In this document: positions 33,845 through 42,926 of the stretch, one piece after another
How positions within the stretch are numbered: the stretch's first letter is position 1
Layout: every line of letters begins with the position of its first letter
NCBI GenBank assembly: GCA_023229575.1
Contig: JALNYZ010000028.1
Span: forward strand, 1-55,742
Length of the DNA: 55,742 nucleotides
DNA from: Prolixibacteraceae bacterium
Lineage (GTDB): Bacteria > Bacteroidota > Bacteroidia > Bacteroidales > Prolixibacteraceae
Direction: 5' to 3'
Translations under genes and position numbers: made by a program
The notes under the pieces: generated by a model
What the model saw: the letters and a program-made list of their open reading frames with translations, nothing else
Database searches by the model: none
What the model was told of the DNA's origin: nothing

Positions 33845-35260
33845 CTAATTTTTCAGTGTTTTGGCGATGTCAATCGCCCTTTTCAATGCGCCCAGCTTGT
33901 TGTTGACCTCTTGAAGTTCGCTCTCGTCGTTGCTCTTGGCCACGATACCTGCGCCAGCCTGGTAAAAGAGGTTATTTCCACGGCTCACGAAGGTACGGAT
34001 GGTGATTGCCTGGTTGAGGGCGCCATTGAATCCGATGAAACCAATACAACCGCCATAAGCTCCCCGGTTGTGGGTCTCAATTTCCGAGATTAGTTGCATG
34101 GCCCTCACTTTAGGGGCGCCACTGAGGGTTCCTGCCGGGAAGGTGTCTGCAAATGTTTTGATAGGATTGCTTTCTGGGAGGATGGTTCCGCTCACGCGGG
34201 AAACGAGGTGAATGACATGGGAGTAGTAGTGCACCTGTTTGTAGAAATTGATCCCCACATCGTTGCAGTTGCGGCTCAGATCGTTGCGGGCCAAGTCGAC
34301 CAGCATCACATGTTCGGCATTCTCTTTTGGATCCTGCAAGAGGGTATCACTGAGCACTTTATCTTGAATTATGTCGCCACTTCGGCGCACGGTGCCGGCA
34401 ATAGGATCAATGGTAGCCTTTCCACCGGTAATTTTACAGTGGGTTTCCGGCGATGAGCCAAAGATCCTGAATCCGCCAAAATCGAAATAGAAAAGGTAGG
34501 GCGAGGGGTTCACACTTCGCAGCGCCCTGTAGACCTTGAAGTCGTCGCCCAGAAAGGGTTGTTCGAACCTTCTTGACAAAACCACCTGGAAAACATCCCC
34601 GCGAAGACAGTGGGAGATCCCTTTGCGCACCATATCGCGGTATTTTTCGTCAGTAATCGGGGAGCGCTCCTCTCCATTGAGGGTAAAATCATAGGAGGCG
34701 TAGTTACGATTGGCAATGAGCGTCTCCAGCCCCTCCAGGTTCGGTGATTGGTCTGGTCCGGTCAGTTCGATCAGTGTCAGTTCGTCCTTGTAATGGTTGA
34801 ACACCAGGATGTATTTGTAGAGAATGTAAAGCAGGTCGGGGGCGTCATTTTCAGTCTGATGACTCTCGATGACCGCTATTTTTTCGAGGTACCTAACCGC
34901 ATCAAATGCGGTGTAACCAAAAACACCGCACACATCGGCATGCTCCCCTGTTACCTCAAATTTTGACATGAAGCCGTTGAGCGCTTCAGCCACATCGTAA
35001 GTACCACCCAAGGGTTGCTCCAAAACAGTGCCGTCCGGGAACTGGGAAGTGCAAACGCCACTGTTGATCCCGACCCTGGCAATGGGTTGCAGGGCAATGA
35101 ATGAGAGGCTATTTTCATTTGCGCTGAAGTCAGAACTTTCGAGCAGTACCGATTCAGGGTAGACATCCCGTACCTTCAGGTAGATGCTGACCGGTGTATG
35201 CAGATCACCGAGTACCTGCTTGCTGCAGGCCGTGTAGGAGAAGATTTTTTGAGTATTCAT
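33845..35260 (-). CDS. trpE: Anthranilate synthase component I
   Basis: This 471-residue enzyme makes anthranilate from chorismate. The tryptophan feedback site LLESS is visible at residues 39-43. The chorismate-binding core includes FGSSPETH, PIAGTVRRSGD, HVMLVDLARNDL and TFPAGTLSGAPKVRAM. The start MNTQKIFSYTA at 35260 replaces a longer in-frame start at 35383, whose extension is low-complexity sequence read from the intergenic repeat. It is separated from trpB by 167 bases and followed by trpG after four. Confidence 0.97.
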   Translation of the reverse strand: MNTQKIFSYTACSKQVLGDLHTPVSIYLKVRDVYPESVLLESSDFSANENSLSFIALQPIARVGINSGVCTSQFPDGTVLEQPLGGTYDVAEALNGFMSKFEVTGEHADVCGVFGYTAFDAVRYLEKIAVIESHQTENDAPDLLYILYKYILVFNHYKDELTLIELTGPDQSPNLEGLETLIANRNYASYDFTLNGEERSPITDEKYRDMVRKGISHCLRGDVFQVVLSRRFEQPFLGDDFKVYRALRSVNPSPYLFYFDFGGFRIFGSSPETHCKITGGKATIDPIAGTVRRSGDIIQDKVLSDTLLQDPKENAEHVMLVDLARNDLSRNCNDVGINFYKQVHYYSHVIHLVSRVSGTILPESNPIKTFADTFPAGTLSGAPKVRAMQLISEIETHNRGAYGGCIGFIGFNGALNQAITIRTFVSRGNNLFYQAGAGIVAKSNDESELQEVNNKLGALKRAIDIAKTLKN

Positions 35261-35305
35261 GGGTCTTTTAATTATGTGCAATTTTATAATTGAGTAGCAA
35301 GGAGG

Positions 35306-35413
35306 GGGAGAGGGGGCGAGTGGGAGATGGGGAGAACGCCGTTTTTTGAACTTTTCTGACCATCCGATAAACTCAGGGAGCATTATTTGAGAGTTCCATT
35401 CGCCCCCTCTCCC
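35306..35413. repeat. 13-bp G-rich inverted repeat between trpB and trpE
   Basis: The arms GGGAGAGGGGGCG (35306-35318) and its exact complement (35401-35413) flank 82 bases. The words around them (CTCCCTATCTCCCC) recur at about 54719-54733. No T-run follows, so full termination inside the operon is unlikely. Confidence 0.85.
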
Positions 35414-35427
35414 TATCTCCCCTTCTT

Positions 35428-36612
35428 TTATTTCTCCATTTCCTTGATGTAAGTATCCATATCCTTATCGCCTCGTCCCGACAAAGTGAGTACCACCACA
35501 TCGGTAGGTTTGAAATCCACTTTGGAGAGGGCGCCGAGGGCATGGGCAGATTCGAGGGCAGGGATAATACCTTCGAGACGGGTCAGTTCAAAGGCGGCCG
35601 CCAGGGCTTCGTCGTCATTAACCGCCAGTATGGTTGCCCGTTTTGTGGCAGCAAGGTTTGCATGCATCGGACCGATACCTGGATAGTCGAGACCGGCGGA
35701 GATAGAGTAGGGCTCTTCGATCTGCCCATCCCCGCTCTGCATCACGAGCGATTTGGTGCCATGAAGAATGCCAACCTTGCCAAGTTGAATGGTGGCTGCG
35801 CTCTGGCCGGATTCGATGCCGAGTCCGCCGGCTTCGGCCAGCACAATTTTTACCCGCTCATCGTCGAGGTGGTGGTAGATGGTGCCTGCGGCATTGCTGC
35901 CACCCCCAACGCAAGCGATAAGGTAGTCGGGATAATCGCGTCCCTCTTTGGGCAGCAACTGCTTTTTGATCTCCTCGCCAATAACCGACTGCAATCGTGC
36001 AACCATGTCGGGATAGGGATGTGGACCGACGGTCGAGCCGATGATGTAATAAGTATCCGAAGGGTTGCAGCACCAGTCGCGGATCGCTTCATTGGTGGCA
36101 TCTTTCAATGTCATGTTGCCTGAGGTAACCGGTCGCACCTCGGCACCCAGCATCTTCATCTTTTGCACGTTGACATGCTGACGGGCCACATCGGTCTTGC
36201 CCATGTATACGATGCACTCCATGTTCATCAGGGCGCAGACTGTGGCAGTGGCAACCCCATGCTGACCTGCGCCAGTCTCGGCGATGATGCGGGTTTTACC
36301 CATTTTGCGGGCCAAAAGTATCTGCCCGATGGTATTGTTGATTTTATGGGCACCCGTATGGTTCAGATCTTCACGTTTAAGGTAGATGCTGCATCCATAT
36401 TTTTCGCTGAGCCGTTTGGCCAGGTACAAGGGAGAAGGACGACCGACATAGTCTTGCAACAATTGGTCGAACTCCTTTTTGAATTCTTCACTCTCGATGA
36501 CCTGCAAATAGGTGTTTTGTAACTCCGTTACGCATCGGTGAAGGATTTCAGGAATGTATGCCCCTCCGAATTCCCCGTAATAACCGTTTTTGTCTGCCTG
36601 GTAGTTGTTCAT
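35428..36612 (-). CDS. trpB: Tryptophan synthase beta subunit
   Basis: This 394-residue PLP enzyme condenses indole with serine. The PLP Lys is K90 in LNHTGAHKINN. The phosphate-binding loop is CVGGGSNAAGT, and the N-terminal YYGEFGGAYIPE is standard for TrpB1. It is the first structural gene of the operon, as is common in Bacteroidota (trpB-E-G-D-C-F-A). The leader peptide and attenuator lie upstream, separated from the ATG by about 320 bases of repeats. Confidence 0.98.
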   Translation of the reverse strand: MNNYQADKNGYYGEFGGAYIPEILHRCVTELQNTYLQVIESEEFKKEFDQLLQDYVGRPSPLYLAKRLSEKYGCSIYLKREDLNHTGAHKINNTIGQILLARKMGKTRIIAETGAGQHGVATATVCALMNMECIVYMGKTDVARQHVNVQKMKMLGAEVRPVTSGNMTLKDATNEAIRDWCCNPSDTYYIIGSTVGPHPYPDMVARLQSVIGEEIKKQLLPKEGRDYPDYLIACVGGGSNAAGTIYHHLDDERVKIVLAEAGGLGIESGQSAATIQLGKVGILHGTKSLVMQSGDGQIEEPYSISAGLDYPGIGPMHANLAATKRATILAVNDDEALAAAFELTRLEGIIPALESAHALGALSKVDFKPTDVVVLTLSGRGDKDMDTYIKEMEK

Positions 36613-36670
36613 ATTGCTCTTATTTTTTTATTTTCTATTTTTCAAATCAAAATTTTCAGATCCTCCACCC

Positions 36671-36800
36671 TTCCGTCCGATCCCATCAAATCTCTCTATT
36701 CAGCATGCTACCGCGGACGGCTCTCGATTATCATTTCCTAACCCCGGGTTACGCTGCGCTCCACCCGGGGCTACCAACATTTCGCCGCTCCGCGGCTCAG
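36671..36800. repeat. GC-rich composite repeat, copy 1 (in the trp leader region)
   Basis: The element contains TTCCGTCCGA, then GCATGCTACCGCGGACGG (an imperfect CCGTCCG/CGGACGG pair), then a hairpin ACCCCGGG ... CCCGGGGCTA around 36741-36774, followed by AACATTT and CCGCTCCGCGG. Copies with the same order lie at 53537-53690 and 54541-54680. Open frames across it are artefacts. Confidence 0.88.
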
Positions 36801-36864
36801 CTTCAGTATTTCAACTCATCATTACCTCACATCAACTCATCATCACATCCTCTCATCCTCTCAT

Positions 36865-36908
36865 CTTCTCTGTTTCTCCGTTTCTCTGTTTCTCCGTTTC
36901 TCCGTTTC
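36865..36908. repeat. Octamer TTTCTCCG tandem repeat
   Basis: Five and a half units alternate TTTCTCCG and TTTCTCTG. It is the complement of the octamer at 2994-3025. It lies between trpB and the trp attenuator and would be part of the leader mRNA. Confidence 0.9.
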
Positions 36909-36935
36909 AAAATCTTCAGTTTTCCAGTCTCAACT

Positions 36936-36969
36936 AAAAAAAAAGACCCGCCGCAGGTGCGACAGGTCT
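36936..36969 (-). terminator. trp attenuator (intrinsic terminator)
   Basis: On the minus strand an 11-pair stem (AGACCTGTCGC with GCGGCGGGTCT, two G-U pairs) with an ACCT loop is followed by a run of nine T. It lies 40 bases after the leader-peptide stop and about 320 before trpB, the position expected of a transcription attenuator. Confidence 0.9.
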
Positions 36970-37009
36970 CATATATAATCTTTTTCGGGTAAATACAAGC
37001 GTTGCTTCC

Positions 37010-37072
37010 TTACGACTTTTGAGGGTTATAAGCCAGCCACCACCAATATGTATTTGCCAAACGTGTCATCAT
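37010..37072 (-). CDS. trpL: trp operon leader peptide
   Basis: This is a 20-codon frame starting MMTRLANTY and continuing WWWLAYNPQKS before TAA. Three consecutive Trp codons (TGG TGG TGG, 37037-37045) directly upstream of an intrinsic terminator and the trp genes are the signature of ribosome-mediated attenuation. When charged tRNA-Trp is scarce, ribosomes would stall on the Trp run and allow an antiterminator to form. The competing antiterminator helix was not resolved by eye. A -7 box 18 bases upstream of the first ATG supports expression. Two adjacent ATG codons are possible starts. Confidence 0.88.
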   Translation of the reverse strand: MMTRLANTYWWWLAYNPQKS

Positions 37073-37089
37073 TGTATAATTGTCTGCTG

Positions 37090-37097
37090 CAAAACTA
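37090..37097 (-). promoter_or_regulatory. trp operon -7 box (TAGTTTTG)
   Basis: On the minus strand the eight bases match TAnnTTTG. Transcription would start around 37083, about 11 bases before the leader-peptide ATG. No clear -33 element is visible in the AT-rich sequence upstream. Confidence 0.7.
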
Positions 37098-37317
37098 GAA
37101 AAAAATATTAATAACCCTTCTTTTTTTGAAATAATTAATTGAAAACCTAAAATAAATTAAGGTTCATTCGGTTTTATATATAAAAATGTTTAACTTTCCC
37201 TGTTTTCCAATTTTGATACAATACAATTTTAAACTCAATTCTTATCGTTTATAGCTCATAAAAATTTTTCATATTCCGTGTAGCGTAGCGTATCCTATAT
37301 CTCCCTAAATCCCTTAA

Positions 37318-38223
37318 ATGAGACCTTGTTACTGCCTGATACTGCTGCTCTTCCTTGGAAGCTGTCTCTCTGTTTCCAAAGAGCAAAGAACGACTGTACA
37401 GCAATTTGCTGTCAATGCCGCCAATTTCTCCTCATTACCTGAAAAGTTATGGATGGAGCTTGCTGACATTCGTGAGCTCAGGGGAATTTATTATGCCAAC
37501 TCCTTTACCAATTCAGAAATCCATCTAAACGAACTGAACGACATTGTTCAGGAACGATTACACAACGACAAAGTTCCCGACAGGATAAGGCCTGTATTCA
37601 AAATACTCGAGAACTATGCGAATGGATTGGTCAAGCTCACCAGCGATGCCTCCTCTACTGCCAACAGCAAACTATATGGGACTTTTGGCACACAATTGGA
37701 AACTTTGGTCGGAGATTACAATCAGGCGACAGAGGTCGGCAAGTTACCATCCGGTGTCGGTACGTTACTTGCCGAAACCCTTGGCAAAGGAACCGATGCG
37801 TACCTGTCGAACAGGCAATTAAAAGCACTGAAAAAATATGTGAATCAGGCTGATACATTGGTTTCCTCCCTTTGCATCGAGATGGAAAAGTATTTGTCGT
37901 CAGAGCTGCTTGTTCAACTTATTGACAATGAAGATACGGGTTTGGGCGAAAGCTTCAGGTACTATTTCACCAAACGAATACCGCCTTCCATCGAGAGCGA
38001 AATGGATTACATCAATCTGAAAAAGAGGATAGTTCAGCTAAAGGAGTTTCGGCGGCAGGCCATTGCCGCAGTAAAAAAACTCAGAATTGCCCATTTGGCA
38101 CTTGAGGAGGCGCTCAATAAAACCAAAACAGTGAAAGAGATAGCCGCAAACCTGGAAAGTTTTTATGCAGATGTTGCAAAGCTTTATACAATGGTGGAAG
38201 AATTAAACAAAAAAAGTAAATAA
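37318..38223 (+). CDS. Helical lipoprotein, unknown function
   Basis: This is a 301-residue protein with a lipoprotein signal (LILLLFLGSC, Cys16). The mature part is almost entirely charged alpha-helix, with possible coiled coils near the C-terminus (LKEFRRQAIAAVKKLRIAHL, then ALEEALNKTKTVKEIAANLE). No known domain was recognised. The stop overlaps the start of the next gene by one base (TAATG), so the two products are probably made together. Confidence 0.75.
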   Translation: MRPCYCLILLLFLGSCLSVSKEQRTTVQQFAVNAANFSSLPEKLWMELADIRELRGIYYANSFTNSEIHLNELNDIVQERLHNDKVPDRIRPVFKILENYANGLVKLTSDASSTANSKLYGTFGTQLETLVGDYNQATEVGKLPSGVGTLLAETLGKGTDAYLSNRQLKALKKYVNQADTLVSSLCIEMEKYLSSELLVQLIDNEDTGLGESFRYYFTKRIPPSIESEMDYINLKKRIVQLKEFRRQAIAAVKKLRIAHLALEEALNKTKTVKEIAANLESFYADVAKLYTMVEELNKKSK

Positions 38224-38552
38224 TGATAAAAATGGACAAAGAGATCACGTTGGATGAGATCAGGAAGGCTCAGTTTGATATTCTTGTTGAAATGACCGGT
38301 AAAAACTTAAGTCCTGAGGCCATGCAAAGTCTCGAAAAGACATCTCAGCATCTGAGAAATCTTGAAAGATTATTGGTTTCTTCATTTGAAAAGAGACTGA
38401 TTGTAGCGCTGAAAAACGAAAGCATGGCGCTAAATGCGTTGACTGAAGAGATGAACAGAACGTCGGAACAGCTTTCTGAACTTACCGTCACGCTTCGAAA
38501 AATTGTTAAAATTACGGGTCAGATTATCGATATTTTGGAACTCGTCAAGTAA
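38223..38552 (+). CDS. Small coiled-coil protein, unknown function
   Basis: This 109-residue, Leu/Glu/Lys-rich protein is without signal peptide or membrane segment. It appears helical throughout (for example LEKTSQHLRNLERLLVSSFE and TEEMNRTSEQLSELTVTLRK). It is translationally coupled to the lipoprotein gene; an ATG at 38232 is an alternative start. No homologue is recognised. It may bind or regulate the upstream protein. Confidence 0.65.
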   Translation: MIKMDKEITLDEIRKAQFDILVEMTGKNLSPEAMQSLEKTSQHLRNLERLLVSSFEKRLIVALKNESMALNALTEEMNRTSEQLSELTVTLRKIVKITGQIIDILELVK

Positions 38553-38640
38553 GGTTCAAATTTTTTCCATTCATTTGCAAACTTAAGAACAGGTCAGACG
38601 TAGTATTCCGCAAGACTTTGTTTTAATTAAATTTGTAAAT

Positions 38641-39105
38641 GTGAAAATTTTATCCCGTATAAAACCAGGCGTTCCAAGGCGTCTCCTCCTTTTTATTGCA
38701 GCCGCTCTTTGGACTTTTGCCGGGGCTATGTTGATGTTCAAGGGATACAAGATGCTGGATACTACCACCCGGTTGATTTGGCTGAAGTTATTGGTAGCCC
38801 TGGCAGGTGGAATATTGTTCTACCTGAAGATGTTCTCTAAATTATCCATGAAACATACGCTCAGGATCCTTAAAATGAAAGAGGAATATCCGTGTGCCTT
38901 TTCGTTCTTTAATTTCAGGAGCTACATGGTGATGATCTTTATGATCACGATGGGAATTACCTTGCGGACTACAGGCTGGATACCATTTCCCTACCTGGCA
39001 TTCCTTTACCTGATGATGTCAGTTCCATTGTTGCTCTCCTCCCTTCGGTTTTATTATACCGGGATTTATTATGGAAAGTTCCTTGTGGTATCCAATACGG
39101 AATGA
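38641..39105 (+). CDS. Small membrane protein, unknown function
   Basis: This 154-residue protein has four likely membrane helices (LLLFIAAALWTFAGAMLMF, LIWLKLLVALAGGILFYLKM, YMVMIFMITMGITLRTTGWI and YLAFLYLMMSVPLLLSSLRF). The start is GTG at 38641; no ATG upstream in frame is available. Charged stretches such as LRILKMKEEYPC face one side. It lies 48 bases before the 2-hydroxyacid dehydrogenase gene. No family name can be given with confidence. Confidence 0.7.
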   Translation: MKILSRIKPGVPRRLLLFIAAALWTFAGAMLMFKGYKMLDTTTRLIWLKLLVALAGGILFYLKMFSKLSMKHTLRILKMKEEYPCAFSFFNFRSYMVMIFMITMGITLRTTGWIPFPYLAFLYLMMSVPLLLSSLRFYYTGIYYGKFLVVSNTE

Positions 39106-39153
39106 ATTTTCAAATGTCCATTTTCAATTACCTATTAACAACTACTATTTAGA

Positions 39154-40128
39154 ATGAAGCCAAAAATTCTTGTTATTGCTGCTATTCCCCGGAAGGGTCT
39201 TACAGAATTGGAACAAAAATGTGATTTGATTTATCCTACCCAAAATTTTATGTTTACGGACGAGGAGATCAAAACGCATATCCGCGAAGTCGACGGAGTC
39301 CTCTCTGTTTTCACCAGACCTTTTACGGCAGAGATGCTGAATGAAGGGAAACAGGTGAAAATTGTAGCCAATTTTGGTGTGGGTTTTAACAATATCGATG
39401 TAGCAAAGGCCACAGAAATGGATATTGTTGTTTGCAATACCCCCAACGCAGTCACAGAACCAACTGCTGAAATGGCCTTTGGTTTGCTGTTGTCACTTAC
39501 CAGGAATATCGCTTTAACAGACAGGTGCTTGAGGTCCAACCCAGACTTCAGATGGGGCATGATGGAAAACCTTGGCACCGGCATTTTCGGCAAAACAGTG
39601 GGAATCGTTGGCATGGGACGGATTGGTCAGGCTTTTGCACGCAGGGCCATTGCATCAGGGATGAAGGTGATCTATTCCAACCGCACCCGTTTGCCAAAAG
39701 ATATAGAACAAAAATACGATAGTGCGTGGGTTGGTATGAAAGAGCTGCTTGAAAGATCGGATGTTATTTCATTGCATTGTCCCTTGACGAATGAGACGCA
39801 TCATCTTCTGGACGGGGCAGCCATGGAACGCATGAAACAAGGTGCCATTATCATCAATACTGCCAGGGGACCCGTTGTGGATGAAAAGATGCTCGTTAAA
39901 TATCTGAAGAATGGGAAGCTGGGCGGTGCGGGACTCGATGTTTTTGAGGCAGAACCCGTAATAACACCTGAGTTGTTTGCCCTGGACAATGTCGTACTTA
40001 CGCCGCACAATGCCACCGGTACCATTGATACACGAATAGAGATAGCCCATGAAGCAGCAGCAAATATTTTGGGATTTTTCGAGGGAAGAAGGGATATATC
40101 GATAGTTAATCCGGTTGTTTGGCATTAG
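39154..40128 (+). CDS. D-isomer-specific 2-hydroxyacid dehydrogenase (glyoxylate/hydroxypyruvate reductase type)
   Basis: This 324-residue cytoplasmic NAD(P)-dependent enzyme has the Rossmann motif GIVGMGRIGQAF (150-161). The catalytic triad is R238 (NTARGPVVDE), E267 (DVFEAEP) and H285 (LTPHNATGT). The substrate-loop motif ANFGVGFNNID resembles glyoxylate reductases. NADP preference may be indicated by SNRT after the second strand. The rhamnosidase follows in the same direction but has its own -7 box. Confidence 0.93.
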   Translation: MKPKILVIAAIPRKGLTELEQKCDLIYPTQNFMFTDEEIKTHIREVDGVLSVFTRPFTAEMLNEGKQVKIVANFGVGFNNIDVAKATEMDIVVCNTPNAVTEPTAEMAFGLLLSLTRNIALTDRCLRSNPDFRWGMMENLGTGIFGKTVGIVGMGRIGQAFARRAIASGMKVIYSNRTRLPKDIEQKYDSAWVGMKELLERSDVISLHCPLTNETHHLLDGAAMERMKQGAIIINTARGPVVDEKMLVKYLKNGKLGGAGLDVFEAEPVITPELFALDNVVLTPHNATGTIDTRIEIAHEAAANILGFFEGRRDISIVNPVVWH

Positions 40129-40137
40129 ATTATATTT

Positions 40138-40145
40138 TACCTTTG
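40138..40145 (+). promoter_or_regulatory. -7 box (TACCTTTG) for the rhamnosidase gene
   Basis: A full TAnnTTTG match lies 10 bases after the dehydrogenase stop and 30 before the ATG at 40176. It implies independent transcription. Confidence 0.65.
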
Positions 40146-40175
40146 AAGAAATTAACTACTTAAATTAAATTGAAA

Positions 40176-42926
40176 ATGCCATTCCACTGTCACAAGAACC
40201 TTCTGTTCTCAATGTTATTTGCGCTCATTTCTACTGCCGGGTTTGCCAAAACAACAGTTACAGCATTGAAATGTGAATACCAGATCAATCCTGTCGGGAT
40301 TGGTGTCGTCCAGCCCCGGCTGAGCTGGCAAATCGCAGCCACAGAAAACAATTTTGTCCAGCAAGCTTACGAAATCAGGGTTGCTGAGACTCCTGGAAAT
40401 TTTTCAGGCACCGGTAAACTGCTTTGGGGAACAGGAAAAGTGAACTCTTCCGGATCAGTCAACATCCCCTACGGCGGACCAGCTGCCAAACCGATGCAAA
40501 GAGTATGGTGGCAAGTGAGGATCTGGGATGCCAATAACAAAGCCACAGCCTGGAGCGAATCCGCTTATTGGGAGATGGGACTCCTTACGGGGGGCGATTG
40601 GAAAGCTTCCTGGATCAGGTTTGGGGGGGAGAAGGATAATCTGGTGTCACGTCCGGCGCACTATTTCAGAAAGGAGTTTTCCCTGAGCAAGAAGGTCAAG
40701 TCGGCCAGGGTTTATGTCACTGCTTTAGGACTATATGAACTACACATCAACGGTAAGAAGGTTGGAAATGACCTGTTCACACCGGGTTGGACCAGTTACA
40801 AGAATCGTATTCAATACCAGACTTATGATGTCACCTCGATGCTTTCCGCCAAAAATGCTATTGGGGCCATTGTTGGGGACGGATGGTACCGTGGGAATAT
40901 CGGTTTCAAAGGACAAAGGAGCTATTACGGCGATAAGAGTGCCCTCCTGGCGCAACTTGAGGTCAAATACACTGATGGGAGCAGGGAGACCATTGCCACC
41001 GATACAAACTGGAAAGCCACAACCGGTCCAATCCTCGAATCAGATATATACAATGGTGAGCTTTACGATGCAAGACTAGAATTAAACGGTTGGGACCAGA
41101 CAGGCTTTGCAGACTCCAAATGGGAAGGCGCTACGGTATATGATTTTACAAAAAGTACCCTGATTGCTCCCCAGGGAGTTCCCGTGCAGGCCATTCATGA
41201 GATCAAACCGGTTAAGCTGATCAAAACGCCAAAGGGTGAGTCCGTACTCGACATGGGACAAAACATGGTTGGGGTAGTACGGTTGAAGGTAGCCGGAAAC
41301 AGTGGAGATAAGGTTGTGGTCAAATTTGCCGAAGTTCTGGACAAAGCCGGAAATTTCTACACAGACAACCTTCGCGCCGCGAAATGTACCGATACTTACA
41401 TTCTGAAGGGCGGAGGAGAGGAGGTCTATCAACCGCTGTTTACCTTCCATGGTTTCAGGTTTGTTAAACTGGAAGGACTTACATCTGAACCAACGCTGGA
41501 TCAGATAACAGGTGTGGTTATTCATTCAGCCATGACTCCTACCGGTAGTTTCGCTTGTTCAGACTCTCTGATCAACCAGTTGCAGCACAACATCCAGTGG
41601 GGACAAAAGGGCAACTTTGTCGATGTGCCAACCGACTGTCCGCAGCGTGATGAGCGGCTGGGCTGGACTGGCGATGCCCAGGTATTTAGTATGACGGCAG
41701 CATTCAATTTTGATGTAGCTGCCTTTTACACCAAATGGATGAAGGATTTTACTGCCGATCAGCTGAAGAGTGGCCGTGTACCACACGTGATTCCGGATGT
41801 ATTGAACGGTGGTGGAGGTGCAACAGCATGGGCTGATGCTTCTATCATCGTCCCCTGGACTGTTTATCAGGTTTATGGCGACAAACGTATCCTTGCAGAG
41901 CAGTACAACAGCATGAAAGCATGGGTCGAATACATGCATATCCGTGCCGGGGACAAGAATCTTTGGATGGGCGATGAGCATTTCGGCGACTGGCTGGCCT
42001 TTGCATCAAACAGCTCCTCTTATCCAGGGGCAACCACAGAAAAGGACCTGATTGCAACGGCTTATTACGCACACTCTTCAAAGCTTCTTAGTCAGATAGC
42101 GACGATCCTTGGTAAGACAGAAGATGCCACATTTTACGCCAACCTTTCGGCAGCGGTTAAAAAGGCTTTTATAGATGAGTTTGTTACCAAAAATGGACGG
42201 GTCGTTTCCCATACGCAAACAGGTTATTCGTTGGCGCTTGCCTTTGATCTGTTGCCCGAGAATTTAAAAAAGAGCTCAGCAGAATACCTGGCTGCCGATG
42301 TGAAAAAGATGGGGCACCTTACCTCGGGATTTGTCGGAACGCCATTGGTTTGCCAAACTCTAACCTCCATTGGCAGGGATGATCTGGCCTTCATGTTGCT
42401 GAAAAGGACAAAATATCCCTCCTGGTTGTATCCTGTCACACAGGGTGCCACAACCATCTGGGAACGTTGGGACGGTCAAAAACCGGACGGTTCATTCCAG
42501 GATGTTGGCATGAACAGTTTCAACCATTATGCATATGGTGCGATTGGAGAGTGGCTATACAAGCATGTTGCCGGTATTGACATTGATCCTCAACACCCGG
42601 GTTATAAACATATCCTGATGTCGCCGCATCCGGGAGGTGATCTCACGAAAGCATCAGCCGAACTTAACAGCGTATACGGAATGATCAAATCATCCTGGAA
42701 ACTGGATAAGTCACATTTTGTTTATGATGTTACAATTCCGGTCAATGCCACAGCAACAATCACATTGCCACACGCTGAGCTTTCCAAAGTGATGGTGAAT
42801 CAGCTCCCGCTCTACGGAAGTAAGAATTTCAAATCTGAGCAGGTAAAAGATGCTACAACTGTTGAACTTGGATCCGGATCCTATCAGTTCAGTTACGATT
42901 CTGACTTGTTTCTTCCACAGAAATAG
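40176..42926 (+). CDS. GH78 alpha-L-rhamnosidase
   Basis: This 916-residue secreted enzyme releases alpha-L-rhamnose from pectic rhamnogalacturonan or flavonoid glycosides. The signal peptide is NLLFSMLFALISTAGFA. The beta-sandwich N-terminal domains contain PRLSWQI and KKVKSARVYVTALGLYELHI. The (alpha/alpha)6 catalytic barrel has the conserved DCPQRDERLGWTGDAQ with the predicted general acid E493, and TTIWERWDG with the predicted base E763. The C-terminal beta domain begins near PGYKHILMSPHPGG. The ATG at 40176 was chosen over a TTG two codons upstream. The stop codon overlaps a 73-base palindrome shared with the convergent kinase gene. Confidence 0.96.
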   Translation: MPFHCHKNLLFSMLFALISTAGFAKTTVTALKCEYQINPVGIGVVQPRLSWQIAATENNFVQQAYEIRVAETPGNFSGTGKLLWGTGKVNSSGSVNIPYGGPAAKPMQRVWWQVRIWDANNKATAWSESAYWEMGLLTGGDWKASWIRFGGEKDNLVSRPAHYFRKEFSLSKKVKSARVYVTALGLYELHINGKKVGNDLFTPGWTSYKNRIQYQTYDVTSMLSAKNAIGAIVGDGWYRGNIGFKGQRSYYGDKSALLAQLEVKYTDGSRETIATDTNWKATTGPILESDIYNGELYDARLELNGWDQTGFADSKWEGATVYDFTKSTLIAPQGVPVQAIHEIKPVKLIKTPKGESVLDMGQNMVGVVRLKVAGNSGDKVVVKFAEVLDKAGNFYTDNLRAAKCTDTYILKGGGEEVYQPLFTFHGFRFVKLEGLTSEPTLDQITGVVIHSAMTPTGSFACSDSLINQLQHNIQWGQKGNFVDVPTDCPQRDERLGWTGDAQVFSMTAAFNFDVAAFYTKWMKDFTADQLKSGRVPHVIPDVLNGGGGATAWADASIIVPWTVYQVYGDKRILAEQYNSMKAWVEYMHIRAGDKNLWMGDEHFGDWLAFASNSSSYPGATTEKDLIATAYYAHSSKLLSQIATILGKTEDATFYANLSAAVKKAFIDEFVTKNGRVVSHTQTGYSLALAFDLLPENLKKSSAEYLAADVKKMGHLTSGFVGTPLVCQTLTSIGRDDLAFMLLKRTKYPSWLYPVTQGATTIWERWDGQKPDGSFQDVGMNSFNHYAYGAIGEWLYKHVAGIDIDPQHPGYKHILMSPHPGGDLTKASAELNSVYGMIKSSWKLDKSHFVYDVTIPVNATATITLPHAELSKVMVNQLPLYGSKNFKSEQVKDATTVELGSGSYQFSYDSDLFLPQK

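Noticed and set aside
35261..35383. N-terminal extension of trpE
   Set aside because: The added 41 residues come from a G-rich intergenic repeat; the family starts near MNTQKIFSY.
36558..36992. Open frames on the plus strand upstream of trpB
   Set aside because: They run through GC-rich repeats and pyrimidine tracts, with peptides such as NPGLRCAPPGAT that recur only because the DNA repeat recurs.
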